A stretch of DNA of 64,000 nt, taken from Gelidibacter algens. GTDB lineage: Bacteria; Bacteroidota; Bacteroidia; Flavobacteriales; Flavobacteriaceae. Below, piece after piece: positions 47,974 through 56,884 of this stretch. A program made the position numbers and the translations under genes. The number at the start of each line of letters is the position of its first letter. Position 1 is the stretch's first letter. The stretch covers positions 1 to 64,000 of the forward strand of contig NZ_LZRN01000016.1 in NCBI RefSeq assembly GCF_001678675.1. The letters run 5' to 3'. Below the pieces are notes generated by a model. The model was not told where the DNA came from, ran no database searches, and saw only the letters and a list, made by a program, of their open reading frames with translations.

Positions 47974-48468
47974 ATAGGAATTAAGCATGCCCTTCCGTAG
48001 CTATGGCGAAGGCGGGTATCAAGAATCAAGAATCAAGTATTAAGATTTGAGAATCAGGAATTGATCTTGGCCGTTCTTAGCCTTAATGGACCTGCCTGAC
48101 AGCGGATAGGGGCGGGTGTTACGTATTAAGCTTAATGTGGTGAGATCCTGAAGCTCTAGGTTTTCTAAATTTTAACCGATCAGCAATATCTTAGAAAAAT
48201 TAATTAAAATAAATCAGTATTGCCCGGTTAAACACCATATGATGTCCCTACGGGACATTGACCTAATTGTGCTTTTCTGATTACCAATATTTTGTTCCCC
48301 TGGGACTATATGCCGTTAGGTATTTAATATGGGTAACTAAATAGAACCCCTGCAAAGGCTAGTCCCGTAGGGACTAAATATAGAATGAGGTTTCCCGGAA
48401 TCATGTATTACTTTTATCGGACACCAATAACAATAAATAATAAATAATAATTTATAAGGAACATACTC
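47974..48468. repeat. Gap with heptamers and three CCC-TA-GGG palindromes
   Basis: 495 bp without a gene. It starts with the TGCC...CCGTAGC...GAAGGCGGG element (about 47988-48016) and a CAAGAAT heptamer tract (about 48019-48055), followed by another GGCGGG element near 48090-48118. Three related palindromes then occur: TGTCCCTACGGGACA (48243-48257), a TTCCCCTGGGACTA variant (about 48294-48308) and TAGTCCCGTAGGGACTA (48360-48376). Together they look like a small non-coding mobile or REP-type element. Confidence 0.75.
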
Positions 48469-49017
48469 TTGAAAACCGATCTTTCTAAATACAATAACAG
48501 TTGGTATCAACCAGGCTCTATGGTGAAGCGCTTGCTGTGGTATGTTGTTAATGAGCTGTTTTTACGTAATCCGTTGAATATGTCATCTGGGCTTAAAATT
48601 TTTTGGCTGCGTCTGTTTGGAGCCACCATCGGAAATGGGGTAGTGGTCAAACCGCACATCAACATCAAATATCCTTGGAAATTAACGGTGGGCAGTCATT
48701 GCTGGATAGGGGAAGGCGTTTGGATCGATAATTTGGATCAGGTGACTCTTGAAGATCATGTCTGCATCTCACAAGGTGCATCTTTAATTTGTGGCAATCA
48801 CAACTATAAAACATCCGCTTTTGAATTAATGATTGCCCCAATTGTTTTGAAAGAAGGCAGTTGGGTTGGTGCCAAAAGTAGTGTTGGTCCGGGCGTGGTT
48901 TTTGAAAGTCACGCAGTGTTATCGTTAGGTTCCGTGGCCACTGGACATTTAGAAGCGTATGGCATTTATCGCGGTAATCCTGCTATTAAGATTAAAGAAC
49001 GAACATTCATAAAATAG
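48469..49017 (+). CDS. WcaF-like hexapeptide acetyltransferase
   Basis: This 182-residue left-handed beta-helix acyltransferase is of the WcaF/colanic-acid acetyltransferase type. It has SWYQPGSMVKRLLWYVVNELFL at the N-terminus, LFGATIGNGVVVKPHINIKYPW near 45, GSHCWIGEGVWIDNLDQVTLEDHVCISQGASLICGNHNY near 70-107, and GSWVGAKSSVGPGVVF near 135. It should acetylate a sugar hydroxyl or a precursor. A TTG start is used with AAGGAA nine bases upstream. The next glycosyltransferase begins two bases after its stop. Confidence 0.9.
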   Translation: MKTDLSKYNNSWYQPGSMVKRLLWYVVNELFLRNPLNMSSGLKIFWLRLFGATIGNGVVVKPHINIKYPWKLTVGSHCWIGEGVWIDNLDQVTLEDHVCISQGASLICGNHNYKTSAFELMIAPIVLKEGSWVGAKSSVGPGVVFESHAVLSLGSVATGHLEAYGIYRGNPAIKIKERTFIK

Positions 49018-49018
49018 A

Positions 49019-49774
49019 ATGAAAATAACAATTATCACCGCCACCTATAACAGCGCCAGGACTTTGGAAGTTTGCATGGACTCTGTGCTGCAGCAAACCT
49101 TTAAGGAGATCGAGTATATTATTATTGATGGCGGCTCTACGGATGGTACTTTGGATGTAATCTCCTCCAAAGCTAAAAACAACCTGAATATCGTTTATAG
49201 TTCTGAACCTGACAAAGGAATTTATGATGCCTTAAATAAAGGGATTGCCAAAGCTACTGGAGACGTGATCGGTTTTGTCCATTCGGATGATTTTCTAGCA
49301 GACCATCAGGTCATTTTAAAAATTGCGGAAGCTTTTGAGACGGACGACGTAGACGGTGTTTATGGAAATCTGCATTATGTGCAATTTGATGACACTGAAA
49401 AAATTGTACGCAATTGGATCAGTCAGCCATTTTTGCCCAAACTATTGACACGGGGGTGGATGCCAGCACACCCTACCTTATTCTTAAAAAGCGAAGTGTA
49501 TCGAAACTACGGGCAATTTAATTTGGAGTATCGCATTGCAGCAGACTATGATTTTGTGCTACGGGTATTTCAGCAAGCACATCATAAGTTTACCTACTTA
49601 CCATTGACCATCACTAAAATGAGAGTGGGAGGTGCCAGCAATAGAAGTCTTAAGAATCTTGTACAAAAAACAAGGGAAGATTATAAGGCTCTGATAACCA
49701 ATAAAATTGGGTTTCCTATAAAGGTCGTGCTTCACAAAAATCTTTCAAAATTGCCACAATGGTTTACCAAATGA
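49019..49774 (+). CDS. Glycosyltransferase family 2 (WcaA-like)
   Basis: This 251-residue GT-A enzyme has ITIITATYNSARTLEVCMDSVLQQ at the start, EYIIIDGGSTDGTLDVI near 33, DKGIYDALNKGIAKATGDVIGFVHSDDFL with the metal-binding DD near 88, PAHPTLFLKSEVY near 150 and EYRIAADYDFVLRVF near 170. This is the pattern of the WcaA/PgaC-like subgroup common in Bacteroidota capsule loci. It is coupled to the acetyltransferase gene upstream and is followed by a 200-bp promoter-bearing gap. Confidence 0.92.
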   Translation: MKITIITATYNSARTLEVCMDSVLQQTFKEIEYIIIDGGSTDGTLDVISSKAKNNLNIVYSSEPDKGIYDALNKGIAKATGDVIGFVHSDDFLADHQVILKIAEAFETDDVDGVYGNLHYVQFDDTEKIVRNWISQPFLPKLLTRGWMPAHPTLFLKSEVYRNYGQFNLEYRIAADYDFVLRVFQQAHHKFTYLPLTITKMRVGGASNRSLKNLVQKTREDYKALITNKIGFPIKVVLHKNLSKLPQWFTK

Positions 49775-49895
49775 TTCGTGGTTGAGTGACCTAATTTAAT
49801 CATTAGCGTTAACAGGGTATAAAATAAAGGTTATATTATGGCGATTTAACGCGCTGAAAATCAATCAATATCGATAGTATTGATATAAATAAATA

Positions 49896-49925
49896 TTGGA
49901 TTTTAACACATTACGTGTATCTTTG
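49896..49925 (+). promoter_or_regulatory. Bacteroidota-type promoter for the assembly/export genes
   Basis: TTGG at 49896-49899 is followed after 18 bases by TATCTTTG (49918-49925), an exact TAnnTTTG -7 box. It lies 51 bases before the ATG of the WecA-like gene. This suggests the transferase, exporter and kinase genes can be transcribed separately from the variable glycosyltransferase region. Confidence 0.6.
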
Positions 49926-49976
49926 CAAAAATTTGGCGCAGCATTTTAGCCAATGGTACTCAAACTTATATAACAC

Positions 49977-51101
49977 ATGATTCAAGAACTTCTAGCCTAT
50001 TTTAATCCCTTGGATTATTTGGGAATATGGTTATTTACAGCTTTTATTTTAGCGTTTTTTGTGTCGTGGAGTACCTTTCCTGCCATTTTTAAAGTGTCAG
50101 AAGCCAAGCAGCTTATGGATGAACCAAGTTCACGAAGCGTGCATGCCAGCAGAACGCCAAACTTGGGCGGGATTGGGATTTTCTTTAGTTTGGTGGTGGT
50201 CATTACGACTTTTGGGGGCCTTTTGGATACTAAAATTTTACTATTGCTTTTGGGCGGGATGACCGTCCTTTTCTTTTTAGGCTTGAAGGATGATTTATTG
50301 ATTTTATCGCCTAAAAAGAAATTCATCGGGCAGCTGTTGGCCGCTTTGGTATTGATCATCTTTACCGATACCCGCATTATGGGGTTTTTTGGTATTTTTG
50401 GGATTACCATCCTACCATATTGGTTTTCTGTGATCTTTACGCTATTTGTTTACATCTTGATCATTAATGCTTACAATTTGATTGACGGGGTGGATGGGTT
50501 GGCAGGGTCCTTGGCGTTATTTGCCTGTGCCGCCTTTAGCTATGTCTTCTTCAAAACAGAAGATGCCAGTATGATCACCATTGCCGTAGCAACCATTGGG
50601 TCATTATTACCATTTCTTCGGTTGAATTTTTCTAAGAAAAATAAGATTTTTATGGGTGATACGGGATCAATGATCATTGGATTTCTTGTCGCTTTTTTTG
50701 TCGTCCGGTTTATCAGTGAGGCGCAAGTTGTTAGAACATCTACTTTTTACAAGTCAGCACCTGTTTTGGCGGTCGCGATTGTGTTCTTCCCGCTGTTGGA
50801 TACGCTCCGTATTTTCTTTATCCGCTTGATCATTCATAAGACAAGTCCATTTAAAGCCGATAGGAACCACTTGCACCACTGCTATTTAAATCTTGGGTTT
50901 ACGCATGTCCACACCACCTTAGTTGTCGTCGTTATAAATATCCTTATTTTTATACTTGCCCTTTTGATTAAGGATATCGACATCCATTTGCAATTGCTAA
51001 TCGTGTTGTGTGTGGGCTCATTTTTATATGGCAGTATCTTTATCTATTGCGGGCTATTTAAAATCAAAACCAATTCAAAAATGCCGGAACATGTTCGTTG
51101 A
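49977..51101 (+). CDS. Undecaprenyl-phosphate sugar-1-phosphate transferase (WecA/MraY family)
   Basis: This 374-residue protein has about eleven membrane helices and transfers a sugar-1-phosphate (usually GlcNAc) to undecaprenyl phosphate, starting repeat-unit synthesis. Family motifs are ASRTPNLGGIGIFFS near residue 57, GLKDDLLILSPKKKFIGQ with the Asp-Asp pair near 103, NAYNLIDGVDGLAGSLAL near 162, MGDTGSMIIGF near 225, and the C-terminal FKADRNHLHHCYL His motif near 292. The last is the WecA/TagO-like form. No other initiating transferase appears in the locus, so this probably defines the first sugar. Confidence 0.92.
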   Translation: MIQELLAYFNPLDYLGIWLFTAFILAFFVSWSTFPAIFKVSEAKQLMDEPSSRSVHASRTPNLGGIGIFFSLVVVITTFGGLLDTKILLLLLGGMTVLFFLGLKDDLLILSPKKKFIGQLLAALVLIIFTDTRIMGFFGIFGITILPYWFSVIFTLFVYILIINAYNLIDGVDGLAGSLALFACAAFSYVFFKTEDASMITIAVATIGSLLPFLRLNFSKKNKIFMGDTGSMIIGFLVAFFVVRFISEAQVVRTSTFYKSAPVLAVAIVFFPLLDTLRIFFIRLIIHKTSPFKADRNHLHHCYLNLGFTHVHTTLVVVVINILIFILALLIKDIDIHLQLLIVLCVGSFLYGSIFIYCGLFKIKTNSKMPEHVR

Positions 51102-51180
51102 TAGCACGTCTTGTTAAAAATCCAATGTCTTTGCGGAATCTCCAACATGCCTAAACAATTCACTCTTTAAGATCATTTAA

Positions 51181-51945
51181 ATGAAACACATCTTTTACGC
51201 GCTTTTAACATTACTCGTGTTCAGTTCATGCGCAACAAAAAAAGAAATCCTTTATTTTCAGGACTCAGCGCAGTATAACAATACCCCCATTAGTTACATA
51301 CGGCCTACCATACAGCCCAATGATATTTTGAAGATTACCGTGGGTGCCCTGGTTGAGGAAGCCGCACGCCCCTATAACAGGATTGGTGCCGGGGCACAGC
51401 AGGGAGGTGGAAGCGTGGAGCTGATGAAACTTGAAGGGTATTTGGTGTCAGAAGATTACACCATTAATTTTCCGCAATTGGGAGAGCTCTCCATAAAAGG
51501 TAAAACCACCCAACAATTTCAACAAGAATTGACGCAGCTTTTGGAAGAGGGTGGGCATCTGAAGAATCCAACAGTCAACGTGAGGTTGCTCAATGCCAAG
51601 GTGACCATTTTGGGTGAAGTGGGGTCACCTGGGACCTATGATTTTACAGAAGAAAGCATCACGGTATTACAAGCCTTGGGTCTGGCAGGCGATTTGACCA
51701 TTAATGGACAACGTGAAGACATCCTGTTGGTACGGGAAACCGAAGGGGTCTATAAAACCACCCATCTTGACTTGACCTCGGCAGAATTACTGACCAGCCC
51801 CTATTATTTAATAAAACCCAACGACGTGATTGTGGTCAACCAAAACGGACCCAAAGTTAAGAGCGCTGGTTTTATTGGGAACCTGGGAACTTTACTTTCT
51901 GTATTTTCAATAATATTGAGCACTGTGCTAATAATAACAAGATAA
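51181..51945 (+). CDS. wza: Polysaccharide export lipoprotein (Wza/BexD-like)
   Basis: This 254-residue outer-membrane polysaccharide export protein has a lipoprotein signal MKHIFYALLTLLVFSSC with the acylated Cys at residue 17. A Poly_export domain follows (RPTIQPNDILKITVGAL near 38, EGYLVSEDYTINFPQLGELSIKGKTT near 85). A SLBB-type domain comes next (AKVTILGEVGSPGTYDFTEESITVLQALGLAGDLTINGQRED near 138-180), and a final hydrophobic helix (LGTLLSVFSIILSTVLII) should form the outer-membrane pore. It is shorter than E. coli Wza because it has a single SLBB repeat, as usual in Bacteroidota. It is followed by the kinase gene with a 2-base gap. Confidence 0.92.
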   Translation: MKHIFYALLTLLVFSSCATKKEILYFQDSAQYNNTPISYIRPTIQPNDILKITVGALVEEAARPYNRIGAGAQQGGGSVELMKLEGYLVSEDYTINFPQLGELSIKGKTTQQFQQELTQLLEEGGHLKNPTVNVRLLNAKVTILGEVGSPGTYDFTEESITVLQALGLAGDLTINGQREDILLVRETEGVYKTTHLDLTSAELLTSPYYLIKPNDVIVVNQNGPKVKSAGFIGNLGTLLSVFSIILSTVLIITR

Positions 51946-51947
51946 GA

Positions 51948-54287
51948 ATGAACCAAGACAAATTGAATGCCGTTACTGGAAAATCTGATCAAGGGGAACT
52001 GATCAAATATGAGGTCAGGAAGTATCTGCGCTATTGGGTGTGGTTTGTCATTGGCGTTGTGATCGCCTTAAGTATTGCATTCCTTTATTTAAGATATACA
52101 AACAATATTTACAATACCTCAGCCAAGATTCAAATCTTGAATAAAAATAAAGGGATTGAACTGCCCTCTTCGGCCTTTATCTTTAACCGTTCTACCATAA
52201 ATTTAGAGAACGAAATTGAAGTCATCAAATCGTTGCGGATCAGTGAGCGTGTGGTAAGAAATTTAGATCTTACCATGGCGTTTTATGAAGAAGGCAATGT
52301 GAGGACCTCCGAAATTGACCGATTTCCGTTCAGTCTCACAAAGACGATCCCCAATGATAGCATAATTTCTAATGCATCCTTTAAAATAGCAATTACTGAC
52401 AAGGGCTTTGAAGTGTATAGAGGCGCTTCAGAGAAGTCCATTGTCTTTCCAAATTACAGTACCTATAGTGTAAGTCATAGCCTACCGTTTGAAATGGAAG
52501 CCAATAGCCTCAACGCGATTAAAGAAAATAAAGGGAAAACTTATATATTTAGGCTTATCCCTGTGTCTTCTGCCGCAAAAGCTATTAAAGGTGGTTTGGG
52601 AATTTCGCTATTGGGAAAAAGCAGTGAGTTATTGCAGCTTAGCTACAGCGGGCAAAGCAAATCAAAATCAGAGCGCATTCTTAATGAGGTGATGTCTGTA
52701 TTTAATTTGGATGGTATTGTGGACCGTCAAGAGGTTTCAAAAAGAACCATTGCTTTTATTGATGAACGCTTTGAACTGTTGGCAGGGGAGTTGGATTCTA
52801 TAGAAGGGAAAAAACAGGATTACAAACAGAATAATAATTTTTTTACTGTAGAATCTGATGCGGCATTGGGCATGTCACAACGCACCGCATCGGAAAACGA
52901 AGTATTTGCCATCGAAAGCCAAATTTTGTTGTCTAATATGTTGGTAGAATCCTTAAATATCAAGAATAATGACTACGAGTTACTGCCCGCCAATATTGGT
53001 ATTTCCAGTGCCAATACCAATGAGCTTATAGGCACTTATAATGCCTTGATTTTTGAGCGTGATAATTATTTGACCAGTGGTGGGGAAAACAACCCTATGG
53101 TGCAGACCCTTAATGAGCAGTTGAAAGAACTGGCTAGGAATATCAATGTGTCATTGAGCTCCTACAAAGCACAATTACAGGCTTCAAAGAATCAGTTGGA
53201 GACAAGGAATACGAAGTTCTCCTCGCAGGTTTCTGCAATCCCAGCCAAGGAAAAAATTATGCGTTCCATTGAGCGCCAACAAGCCATTAAAGAAACCTTG
53301 TATTTGTTTTTACTCCAAAAGAGAGAAGAAGCCGCAATTAATTTAGCCATCACGGAGCCCTCTATTAAAGTGGTTGAATATGCCATTTCTAGTGGCGCAC
53401 CCATTTCACCAAATCCAAAGAACATTTATCTTATGGCCTTTGTTGCCGGATTACTTGTGCCTTTTGGGGGAATTTATGCCAGTATTTTATTGGATACGAA
53501 AGTTAAAGGGAAAAAGGATGTCAAGTTGAGAGTAGATCATATCCCGATTTTAGCGGAGCTTCCAAAAATTAAAGGCACAGATCAGGTGTTTATTGATCCC
53601 ACAGCCCGCAATATTCAAGCAGAGGCCTTTAGGATCTTGAGTTCTAATGTTAATTATATTTTGCCCGCCGGAAAGGAGTCCAAAGGCAAGGTGATCTACG
53701 TGACCTCTACCATAAAAGGAGAAGGGAAAACCTATGTGGCGATGAACCTTTCATTAGCGCTTTCTAGTTTAAACAAAAAGGTATTGTTGATTGGCGCCGA
53801 TTTGAGAAATCCGCAAATCCATCATTACACGCAACCTGAATCTGATAAAAACCAACCTGGGCTTTCCAATTATTTACATGATGTCTCCTTTAATTGGAGG
53901 GATGCTTTGATCAAAGGCTTTTTGATGCATACCACTCACGACATTTTACTTGCAGGGGCGATACCTCCAAATCCTGCGCATTTATTGACCAATGGGCGTT
54001 TTGAATCGTTGTTGAATGCCGCTAAAGAAGACTATGATTATATCATCGTAGATACCGCCCCTACAATTTTGGTGACCGATACTCTGCTGATTTCTGAATT
54101 TGCTGACGCCACCTTATATTTGGTAAGAGCGGAAGTGACCGAGAAAAACCTATTGGACTTCTCAAAAGAGCTCAACGATTCAGGACGTTTGAAAAACATG
54201 GCGTATATTATTAATGGGGTTGGCGCAAGCAAATCTTACGGATATAGTTATAATTATGGCTACAACTATGGCTATGGTAATGACTAA
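51948..54287 (+). CDS. wzc: Polysaccharide co-polymerase / BY-kinase (Wzc-like)
   Basis: This 779-residue inner-membrane protein controls polymerisation and export. It has an N-terminal Wzz domain with a first membrane helix at about 28-50 and a long periplasmic coiled-coil part to about 480. The second membrane helix is at about 490-515 (NIYLMAFVAGLLVPFGGIYAS). The cytoplasmic bacterial tyrosine kinase follows: Walker A STIKGEGKTYVA near 586-597, Walker A' VLLIGADLRNP near 614 and Walker B YDYIIVDTAP near 697. The end is a Tyr/Gly-rich cluster (YGYSYNYGYNYGYG) as autophosphorylation sites. It forms the export pair with the Wza-like gene. Its phosphatase partner may be the fusion encoded at 30916. 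Confidence 0.95.
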   Translation: MNQDKLNAVTGKSDQGELIKYEVRKYLRYWVWFVIGVVIALSIAFLYLRYTNNIYNTSAKIQILNKNKGIELPSSAFIFNRSTINLENEIEVIKSLRISERVVRNLDLTMAFYEEGNVRTSEIDRFPFSLTKTIPNDSIISNASFKIAITDKGFEVYRGASEKSIVFPNYSTYSVSHSLPFEMEANSLNAIKENKGKTYIFRLIPVSSAAKAIKGGLGISLLGKSSELLQLSYSGQSKSKSERILNEVMSVFNLDGIVDRQEVSKRTIAFIDERFELLAGELDSIEGKKQDYKQNNNFFTVESDAALGMSQRTASENEVFAIESQILLSNMLVESLNIKNNDYELLPANIGISSANTNELIGTYNALIFERDNYLTSGGENNPMVQTLNEQLKELARNINVSLSSYKAQLQASKNQLETRNTKFSSQVSAIPAKEKIMRSIERQQAIKETLYLFLLQKREEAAINLAITEPSIKVVEYAISSGAPISPNPKNIYLMAFVAGLLVPFGGIYASILLDTKVKGKKDVKLRVDHIPILAELPKIKGTDQVFIDPTARNIQAEAFRILSSNVNYILPAGKESKGKVIYVTSTIKGEGKTYVAMNLSLALSSLNKKVLLIGADLRNPQIHHYTQPESDKNQPGLSNYLHDVSFNWRDALIKGFLMHTTHDILLAGAIPPNPAHLLTNGRFESLLNAAKEDYDYIIVDTAPTILVTDTLLISEFADATLYLVRAEVTEKNLLDFSKELNDSGRLKNMAYIINGVGASKSYGYSYNYGYNYGYGND

Positions 54288-54380
54288 TATCAGTTTTTTT
54301 CTTATGAGTATGTGATAATTATCATGGGATGTGTGATTAGTATGGGTTACTTTTATGAGTGAATTTAAGAGACCAGAACC

Positions 54381-54800
54381 ATGAAAACAATACCGCCAAT
54401 TTCTACAATAATGTCCGTTAAGATTATCACGCTTAAAAAAGATGATGATCTTGAAAAGGCCGAACTTCTATTTAAAAAACATAAGATCAGACACATTCCT
54501 GTAGTCAATGGCGATGCCATTATCGGGATGTTGAGCTATACCGATTTACTTCGGATAAGTTTTGCAGATGCTGTAGATGAGTCTGAAACTGAAATCGAGA
54601 GCTTGGTCTATAATATGTTTACGATAGAGCATGTGATGGCTAAAAATCTAGTCAGCGTGTCTTCTGATACAAGCATCAAGGACGTTGCTAAAATTTTATC
54701 AAAAAAAGAATTTCACGCCTTGCCGGTTGTTGATGATGGCGCTTTGGTGGGGATTGTCACCACTACGGATTTGATCAACTATTTGTTGACACAGCTGTAA
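54381..54800 (+). CDS. Two-CBS-domain protein
   Basis: This 139-residue stand-alone CBS pair is likely an adenine-nucleotide sensor. CBS1 covers about 8-60 (SVKIITLKKDDDLEKAELLF, IRHIPVVNGDAIIGMLSYTDLLR) and CBS2 about 83-139 (VMAKNLVSVSSDTSIKDVA, FHALPVVDDGALVGIVTTTDLI). No other domain is attached. It follows the kinase gene on the same strand after 93 bases. It could be the last gene of the polysaccharide unit or an independent gene; nothing links its function to export. Confidence 0.9.
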   Translation: MKTIPPISTIMSVKIITLKKDDDLEKAELLFKKHKIRHIPVVNGDAIIGMLSYTDLLRISFADAVDESETEIESLVYNMFTIEHVMAKNLVSVSSDTSIKDVAKILSKKEFHALPVVDDGALVGIVTTTDLINYLLTQL

Positions 54801-54935
54801 TGTAAGAGCTGCTATGTAACGCGTAATTACCAGTTTTTAGGCAATTGAATTGGCTTGAAAATTACACCTATTTTTATATTCCCTGCCAGAAAAAGGTAGG
54901 GTTTTCTGTTTTATCTCGCTTTTGGGGAGGTTGGA

Positions 54936-55100
54936 ATTTCTATTTAGTTTTGGATGGGTAAAATAGGGATCAGGTCATAAACTCGATTGATGGTGGAAAA
55001 CACCAACAATGGCGTGAAAAATTTCTATTTAGTTTTGGATGGGTAAAATAGGGATCAGGTCATAAACTCGATTGTTGGTGGAAAACACCAACAATGGCGT
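54936..55100. repeat. Two 80-bp direct repeats each containing a hairpin
   Basis: 54936-55015 and 55021-55100 are identical except for one base (GATTGATGG versus GATTGTTGG). Each contains ATTG(A/T)TGGTG-GAAAA-CACCAACAAT, a 10-bp stem with a 5-base loop; the stem is perfect only in the second copy. They lie between the converging CBS and rpe genes. Confidence 0.85.
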
Positions 55101-55106
55101 AATATA

Positions 55107-55134
55107 AAACCCCGATGGCGAAGCCTTCAGGGTT
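55107..55134. terminator. Hairpin between the CBS and rpe genes
   Basis: AAACCC and GGGTTT flank an inner GGC-GAA-GCC stem. It lies about 50 bases past the end of rpe (minus strand) and about 300 past the CBS gene. It probably terminates rpe and perhaps both. The whole 54801-55182 gap otherwise contains only the 80-bp direct repeats and AT-rich sequence. Confidence 0.55.
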
Positions 55135-55182
55135 TATTAGTTTTATCTACTTTAGAAAAGATTGGGAACTATCTTTTAAGAT

Positions 55183-55854
55183 TTAGATCATTTTAGAATT
55201 GGCTAAGTCTCTCAAGGTTTTGATCGTTGCCGTTGGATTGTCACTTTTAAATACATGACTCCCTGCTACAAAAGCGTCTGCGCCCGCAGCTACTAATTTT
55301 TGAATGTTTTGGTCTGTAACCCCGCCATCAACTTCTATACGCGTATCCAACCCTTGTTCATCAATCATTTTACGCAGGTTTTTGATCCGCTTGTAAGTCA
55401 CTTCTTCAAATTTCTGTCCGCCGAAACCTGGGTTAATGGACATCAACAGCACCATATAACATTCCGGCAATATATCTTCTAAAACAACGAGCGGGGTTGT
55501 GATATTGAGTACAACACCCGCTTTGCAACCCGCATCCTTAATTTGTCGCAACGTCCGGTGTAAATGGACCGTTGATTCGTAATGGACGGTGATAATATCG
55601 GCACCAACTTTGGCGAATTCTTCGATAAAGCGTTCTGGTTTTTCAATCATTAAATGGACGTCCAGGGGCTTCGTGGCGTGTTTTTTAATGGCTGCAATTA
55701 CAGGCATCCCATAAGAGATGTTGGGTACAAAGTGGCCATCCATCACATCAATGTGAAACCAATCGGCATCACTGTTGTTGACCATTTCAACATCACGTTG
55801 AAGGTTGCCAAAATCGGCGGCGAGCATGGAAGGGGCGATAAGTTTTGAAGACAT
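55183..55854 (-). CDS. rpe: Ribulose-phosphate 3-epimerase
   Basis: This enzyme interconverts ribulose 5-phosphate and xylulose 5-phosphate in the pentose phosphate pathway. It is a 223-residue TIM barrel with the complete metal and catalytic set: IAPSMLAADFGNL at the start, WFHIDVMDGHFVPNISYG near 32, LDVHLMIEKPERFI near 64, VLLMSINPGFGGQKF near 135, and IEVDGGVTDQNIQKLVAAGADAFVAGSHVF near 170-200. It is a housekeeping gene with repeats on its upstream side. Confidence 0.97.
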   Translation of the reverse strand: MSSKLIAPSMLAADFGNLQRDVEMVNNSDADWFHIDVMDGHFVPNISYGMPVIAAIKKHATKPLDVHLMIEKPERFIEEFAKVGADIITVHYESTVHLHRTLRQIKDAGCKAGVVLNITTPLVVLEDILPECYMVLLMSINPGFGGQKFEEVTYKRIKNLRKMIDEQGLDTRIEVDGGVTDQNIQKLVAAGADAFVAGSHVFKSDNPTATIKTLRDLANSKMI

Positions 55855-56863
55855 GTGGTGGTGTTTTTAAGTTTTTGCAAAGATAGGGAAATTTAGTTGG
55901 CGGTATTCAGTCGGCAGTCTTCAGTCTTCAGTTGGCAGTCTTCAGTCGGCGGTCTTCAGTTGGCGATCTTCAGTATTCGGCGTTCAGGGTAAGTAGTTTG
56001 GAATATGGAATTTTGAGTATGAGGTATGAGGTCTGGTTTTTGGAATTTGGTACTTGTTGTTTGTTGTAAAGTTGAACTCTACCAGGATTATTGTTCTCTG
56101 TGTTCTCGGTGAAACCTCTGAGGGTCTCTGTGTCATTTTATCTCGCAAAGTCGCGGAGGCGCAAAGTTGTTTGTTGTAAAATTGAAGGTCTGTAAAGATA
56201 GAGTTCTTTAGGTGTCATGGTGGAGTAGGTAGTTTGTTAGCAGTTTACAGCCTTCGGTTGGCAGTCTTCAGTCTTCAGTGTTCAGTGTTCGGTGTTCGGT
56301 ATTCGGTGTTCAGTGTTCGGTCTGGTGCTTGTTGTTTGTTGTAAAGTTGAACTCTACCAAGATTAGTGTTCTCTGTTTGTCTCTGTGAAACCTCTTTGGT
56401 TCTCTGTACCATTTTATCTCGCAAAGTCGCGGAGGCGCAAAGGTGGTTGTTGTTACCGTGAATTAGATAGCTTGTTGGCAGTCTTCAGTCTTCAGTCTTT
56501 AGTCTTTCCGGGAGGAAGGAGGCACTTTTATTTGCTAAATTTTTTAAAAAGATGAAAGTTCCCTTCCCTTTGGGAAGGGTTAGGGATGGGCTATTTCCCC
56601 TTCCCTTTGGGAAGGGTTAGGGATGGGCTAAGTTTCTTCCCTTTGGGAAGACGGAAGATGGGCCTAAAAACAAACCCCCGGTAATCAGCCGAGGGTTCTT
56701 TCATCAATCAAAAAACGAACAGCCTTAACACCCACGGAAGTGGGTGTCCCTCTAAAATGAGAGTAAACTGTTTGTTGCTTTCAAATTCCTCCCGAAACTT
56801 CGGGATTCAAGATTTAAATTCTAAATATTAGTTTTGGAATTTGGTGCTTGAAATTTGGAATTT
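55855..56863. repeat. 1-kb repeat-rich gap upstream of rpe
   Basis: No gene is visible. It contains CAGTCTT-based 7-bp arrays with CAGTCGG/CAGTTGG variants (about 55912-55985, 56255-56320, 56475-56505). Two copies of a longer module occur: TTGTTTGTTGTAAAGTTGAACTC..., then the TCTCGCAAAGTCGCGGAGGCGCAAAG element, at about 56047-56180 and 56329-56445. Three copies of a TTCCCTTTGGGAAG palindrome occur at about 56563-56655, the first two followed by GGTTAGGGATGGGCTA. No known function. Confidence 0.8.
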
Positions 56864-56884
56864 AAACCTACCCTAGGTAGGTTT
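56864..56884 (-). terminator. Palindrome overlapping the sigma factor stop codon
   Basis: AAACCTACC-CTA-GGTAGGTTT has 9-bp arms with a 3-base loop. The loop and arms include the last codons and stop of the sigma factor gene. The run of T after it on the minus strand is short, so termination efficiency is uncertain. Confidence 0.5.
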
